Source of the DNA: UBA4416 sp044340865
Lineage (GTDB): Bacteria > Bacteroidota > Bacteroidia > B-17B0 > Aurantibacillaceae
Length of the DNA: 8,600 bases
Assembly (NCBI GenBank): GCA_044340865.1
Contig: JBIISW010000109.1
Span: forward strand, 1-8,600
Reading direction: 5' to 3'
In this document: one piece after another, positions 1 to 5,427 of the stretch
How positions within the stretch are numbered: position 1 is the stretch's first letter
Layout: each line of letters opens with the position of its first letter
Notes under the pieces: generated by a model
The model's input: the letters and a program-made list of their open reading frames with translations, nothing else
What the model was told of the DNA's origin: nothing
Database searches by the model: none
Program-made: the position numbers and the translations under genes

Positions 1-810
1 ATGAAAGCCATTATTTCGCATGATATTGATCACTTTACTCTTTCAGAGCATTATCTGAAAGATTTAATTGTTCCTAAATATTTTATAAGGAGTTATATTG
101 AATTTTTTAGTGGTAAAATTTCTTTTACTGAATTGTTTCATCGTTATGCTGATATTTTTAAAAATCAATGGCAACACTTAGATGCTTTGAACGATTTTAA
201 CATCAAGAATCATGTTACTTCAACCTATTTTGTAGGTGTTAATACAGGTGTTGGATTATCTTATACGAGAGAACAGTCCATTTTTTGGATTCAAAAATTA
301 ATTCAAATGGGTTGCAAAGTTGGTGTTCATGGGATTGCGTTTGAAACATTTGAAGAAATTAATGCTGAATATACATTGTTTAAAAACATTTCTGGTCAAA
401 TAAATTTTGGCACTCGTATGCATTATATAAGATCAAATGAATCAACATTTGCTAATATGGCGAAAGCAGGATATTCATTTGATAGTAGCGAAATGAGCTT
501 CAATAAACCATATAAAATTGGGGATATGTGGGAATTTCCATTTCAAATTATGGATGGTTACATCATACAAAAGCCAAAGCAATGGCAAAGTAAAAATTTT
601 ATGCAATGTTGCGATGAAACTAAAAGAATAATTGATAAAAGTTTTCAATTAAATTTACCTTTCTTAGGTATTGATTTTCATGATAGGTATTTCTCTAAAT
701 CTCATCAAACCTGGATGGATTGGTATATGTGGCTTATTGAATATTTAAAATCGCAACACATTGAAATTGTTGATTTTAAACAAGCTATTAGTGATTTAGA
801 AAATAGATAA
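1..810 (+). CDS. WbmS/NodB-type polysaccharide deacetylase-like protein
   Basis: This 269-residue protein has the layout of the divergent polysaccharide-deacetylase (CE4, NodB-like) proteins found in O-antigen loci, such as the catalytic domain of WbmS. Visible motifs are S-H-D-I-D-H at residues 6-11 (first metal-binding Asp motif), G-V-H-G at 108-111 (metal-binding His), R-M-H-Y-I-R at 139-144, an F-D-S-S turn at 160-163, and I-D-F-H-D near the end with His227. No signal peptide is seen, so a cytoplasmic role on a sugar precursor or lipid-linked intermediate is more likely than secretion. The ATG is the first base of the window. Because the first Asp motif lies only seven residues in, which is normal for this group, I take it as the true start, but an upstream extension cannot be excluded. 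The substrate is unknown. The following glycosyltransferase gene supports a role in surface polysaccharide synthesis. The family call is fairly safe; deacetylase activity is inferred. Confidence 0.75.
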   Translation: MKAIISHDIDHFTLSEHYLKDLIVPKYFIRSYIEFFSGKISFTELFHRYADIFKNQWQHLDALNDFNIKNHVTSTYFVGVNTGVGLSYTREQSIFWIQKLIQMGCKVGVHGIAFETFEEINAEYTLFKNISGQINFGTRMHYIRSNESTFANMAKAGYSFDSSEMSFNKPYKIGDMWEFPFQIMDGYIIQKPKQWQSKNFMQCCDETKRIIDKSFQLNLPFLGIDFHDRYFSKSHQTWMDWYMWLIEYLKSQHIEIVDFKQAISDLENR

Positions 811-885
811 CTGTTTAGTTATCCTTCATTTAAAGTATCGTTTTATAAATTCAGATTAGTATATTCGTGTAAAATTTTACATCAA

Positions 886-2112
886 TTGAATTTGAAACTT
901 TTAATTTTAACACAGTATTTTCCGCCAGAAGTTGGTGCACCTCAAAATCGATTATTTGAAATTGCAGTTCGTTTAAAGAAATTAGGTGTTGACGTGACAA
1001 TTTTAACGGCCATGCCAAATTATCCTCAAATGAAAATTCATGAAGGATATGAAGGAAAAAAATATGTTTATGAGGAAATAGAAGGAATTCCAGTTCATAG
1101 AGCTTCAATTTACTTACCAAAGAATAAATCGATTATTCAACGTTTATTAAATTATTTTTCATTCGTTTACTCTTCAGCAAAAATTGGGATTCATAAAATT
1201 GGAGAAGTAGATGTGATTATGTGTGAATCTCCGCCTTTATTTTTAGGCTATTCAGCACTTTACTTAAAACGAAAAAAAAATGCTAAACTCATTTTTAATG
1301 TTTCTGATTTATGGCCAGAAAGTGCTGAAAAATTGGGGGTTGTTACAAATAAATGGATGTTGAAATTGGCCTATCGTTTAGAGAAAAAATTATATCATAA
1401 ATCTATCTTAGTTACAGGTCAAACACAGGGTATTTGTAAAAACATTAATGAGCGATTTCCTTCAGTAAAAACATTTTGGTTGCCAAATGGTGTTGATGTT
1501 TCTTATTACAATCCAGAAAAAGTGAATGGGAATTGGAGAAAAGAGAATGGATTCCTTGATAGCGACATTTTGTTTTTGTACGCTGGTATAATTGGATTAG
1601 CTCAAGGATTAGAGATCATTTTAAACGTTGCAGAACGTGTTAAAATGAATCCATCTATAAAATTTATTTTTGTAGGAAGCGGTCCAGAAAAAAATAAATT
1701 ACAGTCTATGACTAATGACATGCAATTAAGTCAGGTCTATTTTTTTGATGCTGTTTCAAAATTACAAATGCCTCAGATTGTTCAAGCATTAGACGTTTCA
1801 ATTATCCCACTTCGTAAATTAGATTTATTTTTAGGCGCCATTCCATCAAAAATATTTGAAAATTTAGCCATGGAAAAACCCGTTATTTTAGCCGTTGATG
1901 GTGAAGCCCGAGAGTTATTTGTAAATCAAGGGCAATGTGCCTTGTATTCTGAGCCTGAAAATGCTGATGAATTAGCAAAAAACGTTTTACTTTTAGCAAA
2001 TAATATAGATTTAAGACATCAATTAGGAAGTCGTGGTAGAAAATATGTTGAAGAGCATTTTAATAGAAATACTATTTCTAAAAAATTTAGTCAAATTTTG
2101 GAAAGTCTCTAA
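886..2112 (+). CDS. WbuB-type glycosyltransferase family 4 protein
   Basis: This 408-residue protein is a GT-B fold retaining glycosyltransferase that should transfer a sugar from a nucleotide sugar to a lipid-linked oligosaccharide at the cytoplasmic membrane face. The N-terminal acceptor domain starts with L-L-I-L-T-Q-Y-F-P-P-E (5-15) followed by G-A-P-Q-N-R, the signature of WbuB-like enzymes that often transfer N-acetylated amino sugars. D-L-W-P-E-S at 141-146 is another WbuB-type motif. The C-terminal GT4 domain shows Y-A-G-I-I-G-L-A-Q-G-L-E (232-243), F-V-G-S-G-P (262-267) and the donor-binding stretch P-S-K-I-F-E-N-L-A-M-E-K-P-V-I (320-334). The start is TTG: no in-frame ATG occurs before residue 43, and the motif needs this N-terminus. 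A second TTG two codons later (892) is equally possible. The gene lies 75 bases after the deacetylase-like gene and converges with panD. The exact donor sugar cannot be read from the sequence. Confidence 0.88.
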   Translation: MNLKLLILTQYFPPEVGAPQNRLFEIAVRLKKLGVDVTILTAMPNYPQMKIHEGYEGKKYVYEEIEGIPVHRASIYLPKNKSIIQRLLNYFSFVYSSAKIGIHKIGEVDVIMCESPPLFLGYSALYLKRKKNAKLIFNVSDLWPESAEKLGVVTNKWMLKLAYRLEKKLYHKSILVTGQTQGICKNINERFPSVKTFWLPNGVDVSYYNPEKVNGNWRKENGFLDSDILFLYAGIIGLAQGLEIILNVAERVKMNPSIKFIFVGSGPEKNKLQSMTNDMQLSQVYFFDAVSKLQMPQIVQALDVSIIPLRKLDLFLGAIPSKIFENLAMEKPVILAVDGEARELFVNQGQCALYSEPENADELAKNVLLLANNIDLRHQLGSRGRKYVEEHFNRNTISKKFSQILESL

Positions 2113-2302
2113 TTAGTTAATAGCGACCGATTTTATATCTTCTTAAATCATGGAAAATAAAATGCTCAATGTTTTAAATTAGGCTGATACTATATTTTTA
2201 AACATGTTGACCGTTAAATTTTTAGTCAACTGAACTGTATTTCATCCAACTAATTTTTAAAAACTACATGAGATTAACATATAGATTTTAAAAATTTGTA
2301 TA
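2113..2302. other. AT-rich intergenic region between convergent genes
   Basis: This 190-base gap separates the end of the glycosyltransferase gene from the end of panD, which is read from the other strand. It holds no credible open reading frame or RNA gene that I can recognise. The only structure found is a short inverted repeat at 2206-2230 and several AT-rich near-palindromes (for example around 2250-2297). Termination for both converging genes should take place here. Confidence 0.6.
2206..2230. repeat. Short inverted repeat, possible weak bidirectional terminator
   Basis: GTTGAC at 2206-2211 is the reverse complement of GTCAAC at 2225-2230, with 13 AT-rich bases between. It sits between two convergent genes, where a terminator is expected. 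The stem is only six base pairs and no clean T-run follows on either strand, so the terminator call is weak and the match could be chance. Confidence 0.25.
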
Positions 2303-2653
2303 CTACTTTAAAGTATTAGTTTTAACATCAGGAAAAACAACCCAAGGCTTAAATTCTTTTGCCATTTCAAAGTCCATTTCTGCATAAGAAATAATTATCA
2401 CTATATCCCCAAGGCTAACTAATTTGGCTGCTGGGCCATTTAAACAAATTACGCCAGAACCTCTCTCACCTTTTAAAACATAAGTTATGAAGCGAGCTCC
2501 ATTGTTTTTATTTAAAATATGAACTTGCTCATTTTCAATTAAATTAGCCGCATCCATTAAATTTTCATCAATGGTAATACTTCCAATATAATCTAGTTCA
2601 GCTTGTGTTACAGTTACGCAGTGTAACTTCGATTTCATTACTTGAATTTTCAT
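2303..2653 (-). CDS. panD: Aspartate 1-decarboxylase (PanD), pyruvoyl enzyme
   Basis: PanD converts L-aspartate to beta-alanine and CO2 in the cytoplasm, feeding pantothenate, coenzyme A and so the phosphopantetheine arm of carrier proteins. The 116-residue product has the normal length and lines up without gaps with E. coli PanD through the catalytic region. The self-cleavage site is Gly24-Ser25 (Y-I-G-S), where Ser25 becomes the pyruvoyl group. Lys9, Tyr22, Arg54, Thr57, Tyr58 and Asn72 are all present, as are the N-G-P-A-A (72-76) and G-D-I-V-I-I motifs. The ATG is the only sensible start, because the family begins just before the M-x-x-x-K-L-H segment. The gene is alone on its strand: it diverges from the Dlt-like operon, 86 bases away, and converges with the glycosyltransferase gene. 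No panB or panC is visible. The function is very secure; only the placement inside a polysaccharide locus is odd. Confidence 0.97.
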   Translation of the reverse strand: MKIQVMKSKLHCVTVTQAELDYIGSITIDENLMDAANLIENEQVHILNKNNGARFITYVLKGERGSGVICLNGPAAKLVSLGDIVIIISYAEMDFEMAKEFKPWVVFPDVKTNTLK

Positions 2654-2657
2654 TTTT

Positions 2658-2689
2658 CAAAAATAAAAAATATAATACAAACCCCCAAA
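2658..2689 (-). promoter_or_regulatory. Possible panD promoter (Bacteroidetes type)
   Basis: Read on the minus strand, TTTG at 2689-2686 is followed after 20 bases by TATTTTTG at 2665-2658, which fits the TTTG / TAnnTTTG pattern of the Bacteroidetes primary sigma factor. The -7 element ends only four bases before the panD ATG, so it would give an almost leaderless transcript. In such an AT-rich stretch this may be chance. Confidence 0.25.
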
Positions 2690-2706
2690 AAAGTGTCAAA
2701 ATTTAA

Positions 2707-2714
2707 TACCTTTG
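2707..2714 (+). promoter_or_regulatory. -7 promoter element (TAnnTTTG) of the Dlt-like operon
   Basis: TACCTTTG, followed by C, matches the Bacteroidetes -7 consensus TAnnTTTG exactly. It lies 25 bases before the ATG of the carrier-protein gene, so transcription should start near 2720 and leave a leader of about 20 bases. No clear TTTG is seen at the expected -33 position (around 2684-2690). This is the only convincing promoter in the window, and all genes downstream are packed without room for another obvious one. Confidence 0.6.
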
Positions 2715-2739
2715 CATAACAGTTTAATAAATTAACTAA

Positions 2740-2970
2740 ATGAATGAAACGCAGCAAATAATTGCCAATAGGATTTACGAAATTGCTTTTAATAGAGTAC
2801 AATTAGATTCTGAACTTATTAAATCTGGTATTTTATCATCTATTTTAGTAGTTGATTTAGCGACTAGTTTAGAAGAAGATTTTGATATTCAAATACCATT
2901 TAATGAAATAACTATAGAAAATTTCTCAAATATTGTATTAATTGAAAAGTTTATAAACGAAAAGCGTTAA
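2740..2970 (+). CDS. dltC: DltC-like acyl carrier protein
   Basis: This 76-residue acidic, helical protein has the size and pattern of an acyl/peptidyl carrier protein, closest in context to the D-alanyl carrier DltC. The phosphopantetheine attachment serine is expected at Ser34 in L-I-K-S-G-I-L-S-S-I (26-35), which aligns with the L-x-D-x-G-x-L-D-S-M motif of DltC. The second-helix region V-V-D-L-A-T-S-L-E-E-D-F-D-I-Q-I (37-52) is typical. Oddly, the Asp normally just before the modified Ser is Ser33, a position that helps recognition by phosphopantetheinyl transferases. It should work in the cytoplasm, receiving an activated amino acid from the DltA-like ligase (5428-6924) and handing it to the MBOAT protein (4291-5415). 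It is the first gene of the operon, 25 bases behind the -7 element, and the DltD-like gene starts directly after its stop codon. The carrier-protein call is strong; the cargo is unknown. Confidence 0.88.
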   Translation: MNETQQIIANRIYEIAFNRVQLDSELIKSGILSSILVVDLATSLEEDFDIQIPFNEITIENFSNIVLIEKFINEKR

Positions 2971-4152
2971 TTGAAAACACTGATCATACATATTTTTGCA
3001 ATTATTTTTAGTAGTTTAATTTTTATTATTATTAAACCAAAGATTGACAACTATTTAGATAAAAATTACGTTGACTCTTTTTTAATAAATAGCAATAATT
3101 GCATCGCTCGTTTTAATTATTTGAACCCTGATGTAAATTTAGCCATTTCACGATCTATTCAAACTGCTGTGCCTACTGTATTTGGATCTTCCGAATTATC
3201 TTCAAATCATTTAAAAGGAGTATGTTATAATTTCTTTAAAGAAAAAAATATTAAAATTCAAACAATTGGTCATGCAGGTTTTCAATGTTTCGCCATATCA
3301 AGTGTTTTAGCTGCTAATGCAAATTTACTTAAAGATGCTAAAATTGTCATTAATCTTTCTCCTGTATGGTTTGAAGGGAAATATGCTAAAGGAACTAATT
3401 TGGAATGTTTTTTTGAGTATAATAATGATTTTAGCTTGAATGAAATTTTAAATAATGCAGCAATCCCAAAAGAATATAAAAAATATTACTGTCAATATAT
3501 TTCAGATAAATACAGCCAAATTAATTCACCAAACGCTATGATTAATTTATTGGCGCTTGAAAACAAGAATTCATTTTTGTACAAACCTTTTAAAGTTATG
3601 CACGAATTAGTTTATCAGCTTAACTATCAAAATGATTTTCAACTAAAAACCTTTAGTTATTTTCAAAAAAACGTATCTGATTCTAAAATTCGTTATTCAT
3701 TTAAAAAACCGACTATCAACTGGGATTCTTTATATGTAAATGCGATTACCGAATTTAAAAATCAGTCCACTAATAATAATGTTGGAGTCCATAATGACTA
3801 TTACACCATGTGGTTAAAAAACAAAAGGCCAAAGTTAATTGAACCTTTACAGTATAATCAGGAATTTGAAGATTTTAAAATGCTCTTACTTTTGTGTAAA
3901 GAAACAAACTGCCGTCCGATTTTTACAATTACTCCAATAAACACGCTTTGTTACAGTAATCCAAATGATATTAATCCTATAATGATAAGTGTCATGAAAG
4001 AACTTGACAAGTATGGGTTTAATTATTTAGATTTATTTACAAGTAATTTAAAAACTTACGAAAAAGGTGTTTTAGAAGATATAATGCATCCTGGCGATTA
4101 TGGATGGTATCAGTTAGACAAATATATTATTGATGAATTTAGTAGTAATTAA
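2971..4152 (+). CDS. dltD: DltD-like membrane-anchored acyltransferase
   Basis: This 393-residue protein matches DltD, the SGNH-like enzyme that completes D-alanyl transfer to teichoic acid outside the membrane. One N-terminal membrane helix (about residues 3-22) would anchor it with the catalytic domain in the periplasm. The block-1 motif F-G-S-S-E-L is at 71-76, with nucleophile probably Ser74. I-G-H-A-G-F-Q at 99-105 corresponds to the I-G-Q-G-G-x-Q motif, and N-L-S-P-V-W-F at 128-134 to the I-S-P-Q-W-F motif. The C-terminal D-I-M-H-P-G motif supplies Asp370 and His373 of the triad, followed by G-W at 378-379. The length is normal for the family. The start is TTG, placed directly after the TAA of the carrier gene; no in-frame ATG exists until well inside the protein, so TTG is forced. 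The next gene, a DltX-like microprotein, begins one base after its stop. The family is clear; the acceptor polymer is unknown, since flavobacteria are not known to make teichoic acid. Confidence 0.88.
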   Translation: MKTLIIHIFAIIFSSLIFIIIKPKIDNYLDKNYVDSFLINSNNCIARFNYLNPDVNLAISRSIQTAVPTVFGSSELSSNHLKGVCYNFFKEKNIKIQTIGHAGFQCFAISSVLAANANLLKDAKIVINLSPVWFEGKYAKGTNLECFFEYNNDFSLNEILNNAAIPKEYKKYYCQYISDKYSQINSPNAMINLLALENKNSFLYKPFKVMHELVYQLNYQNDFQLKTFSYFQKNVSDSKIRYSFKKPTINWDSLYVNAITEFKNQSTNNNVGVHNDYYTMWLKNKRPKLIEPLQYNQEFEDFKMLLLLCKETNCRPIFTITPINTLCYSNPNDINPIMISVMKELDKYGFNYLDLFTSNLKTYEKGVLEDIMHPGDYGWYQLDKYIIDEFSSN

Positions 4153-4153
4153 A

Positions 4154-4291
4154 ATGATAAAAAAACTTATAAAAAAAATAACGTTCTATGTTGTTCTCAT
4201 TTTAGGATTATATTTCTTGTACACACCTAATAATAAATCAACACATAACACCCCTCATTCGGCAACTTCATTTGTATACGCTCAATTTTAA
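4154..4291 (+). CDS. dltX: DltX-like microprotein with C-terminal F-V-Y-A-Q-F
   Basis: This 45-residue reading frame fills the gap between the dltD-like and dltB-like genes exactly. It starts one base after the dltD-like stop, and its TAA overlaps the ATG of the dltB-like gene (TAATG). The product begins with a basic stretch (M-I-K-K-L-I-K-K), continues with one hydrophobic helix (about residues 9-23), a polar linker rich in Asn, Thr, Ser and His (25-38), and ends in F-V-Y-A-Q-F. This is the architecture of DltX of Gram-positive dlt operons, whose C-terminus is F-I-Y-x-x-F. In the published Dlt mechanism the tyrosine of that motif carries the D-alanyl group from DltB to DltD; here that would be Tyr42. 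Size, membrane segment, terminal motif and position together make the call much stronger than any one alone. Its charge pattern suggests the N-terminus is cytoplasmic and the tail periplasmic. Confidence 0.85.
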   Translation: MIKKLIKKITFYVVLILGLYFLYTPNNKSTHNTPHSATSFVYAQF

Positions 4292-5415
4292 TGGCACCTT
4301 TTACTAGTATAAATTTTTATTTGTTAGCATTGATTTATTTAGTGCTGGTTATGTTATTTAAGTTCATTCTTAAACATAAACACTATGCTACTTTTACATT
4401 TTTGTTTACGTTTTTATACTTAAGTTTATATATTAAATTTGGTTTCTCTGCCATTGCATATAGTATTTTTTCTTATTTTTTTATCAAATACTGGAGTGTT
4501 AAAATTAATCATAAACTTGTTAGCTCTATCATTTTATTAATACCTATGTTATTATTTAAATTGAAAGTTGATGTTCCTATTTTATACTTTATTGGACTTT
4601 CATTTGTAACATTTAGAGCTATACAAACTAATATTGATTATAATAAGAAAGAAGAATTTAAGTTTATTGATTTTTTTAATTTTTTATTCTTCATTCCTGC
4701 ATTATTAATTGGACCATTGGATAGATTTAAAGAATTTACTATTAAATGTAAAGATGGATTTAAGACAATTAATTTAGTGAACATAGAATCTGGTTTTTCT
4801 GAATTTATGAAAGGAGTGCTCTATAAATATGTAATTGCAGAGTTTATTTACCGTTATTGGTTAAATGATTTTGTTTTTGAAAAAGATACAGTATTTTACT
4901 TTTTAAATGATATGTATGCTTATTTGTTTTATTTGTTTTTTGATTTTGCAGGTTATTCAGCTCTAGCTTGTGGTTTTTCTAAAATGATTGGTATTTCTTT
5001 ACCATTTAATTTTAATAAACCCTTTTTAGCTTTAAATCCTCCCGAATTTTGGCAAAGATGGCATGCATCACTAACTAATTGGCTAACAGATTACGTGTTT
5101 AAGCCAGCCTACAAATGGTTAAGTGGTTTTCAAAGTTTAAAAAAATATCCTATTACAAAACAAAATCTAGCCATTTTCTTAACCTTATTTACTATGGGCT
5201 GCTGGAACGGCTTTGAGCCACAATATATTTATAGCGGATTAATATATGCCCTTTACAGCATTATTCATAATATCTATACCATTGAGTGTAGAAAAAAACA
5301 AAAAGATGTTATATTTGGTACAATTGGATTAAAATATACGCGTTATATTTCCTTATTTTTATTATTTAATTTCACTGCATTTGCACTTTATGTTTTTAGT
5401 GGCAGGTGTTTATAA
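4291..5415 (+). CDS. dltB: DltB-like MBOAT membrane protein with His-to-Asn change
   Basis: This 374-residue polytopic protein has roughly ten hydrophobic segments and belongs to the membrane-bound O-acyltransferase (MBOAT) family, closest to DltB. Characteristic pieces are G-L-S-F-V-T-F-R (102-109), I-G-P-L-D-R-F (140-146), F-D-F-A-G-Y-S (217-223) and the core P-E-F-W-Q-R-W-H-A-S-L-T-N-W (251-264), which holds the conserved His258 (equivalent to H289 of Streptococcus thermophilus DltB). The second and usually catalytic histidine, in M-G-x-W-H-G, is replaced: the sequence reads M-G-C-W-N-G with Asn306 (codon AAC at 5206-5208). The expected role is to pass the acyl group from the carrier protein across the inner membrane to the DltX-like tyrosine. 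The start overlaps the stop of the microprotein, suggesting coupled translation, and the ligase gene follows after 12 bases. It is somewhat shorter than Gram-positive DltB (about 400-415 residues). The family is certain; whether Asn306 allows normal catalysis is open. Confidence 0.92.
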   Translation: MAPFTSINFYLLALIYLVLVMLFKFILKHKHYATFTFLFTFLYLSLYIKFGFSAIAYSIFSYFFIKYWSVKINHKLVSSIILLIPMLLFKLKVDVPILYFIGLSFVTFRAIQTNIDYNKKEEFKFIDFFNFLFFIPALLIGPLDRFKEFTIKCKDGFKTINLVNIESGFSEFMKGVLYKYVIAEFIYRYWLNDFVFEKDTVFYFLNDMYAYLFYLFFDFAGYSALACGFSKMIGISLPFNFNKPFLALNPPEFWQRWHASLTNWLTDYVFKPAYKWLSGFQSLKKYPITKQNLAIFLTLFTMGCWNGFEPQYIYSGLIYALYSIIHNIYTIECRKKQKDVIFGTIGLKYTRYISLFLLFNFTAFALYVFSGRCL

Positions 5416-5427
5416 ATTTATTATCCT

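Noticed and set aside
851..1120. Minus-strand open frame of 89 codons over the start of the glycosyltransferase gene
   Set aside because: It lies opposite a well-supported gene, has no recognisable domain, and its existence follows from the codon use of the + strand gene.
1271..1280. Run of nine A bases inside the glycosyltransferase gene as a phase-variation or slippage site
   Set aside because: Such runs are expected in AT-rich coding sequence (a similar one lies at 8280-8288 in the aminotransferase gene), and both frames are intact across them.
2113..2302. Hidden small gene, RNA gene or riboswitch in the gap before panD
   Set aside because: No frame of credible coding character, no tRNA-like fold and no conserved RNA motif could be seen; only short AT-rich repeats are present.
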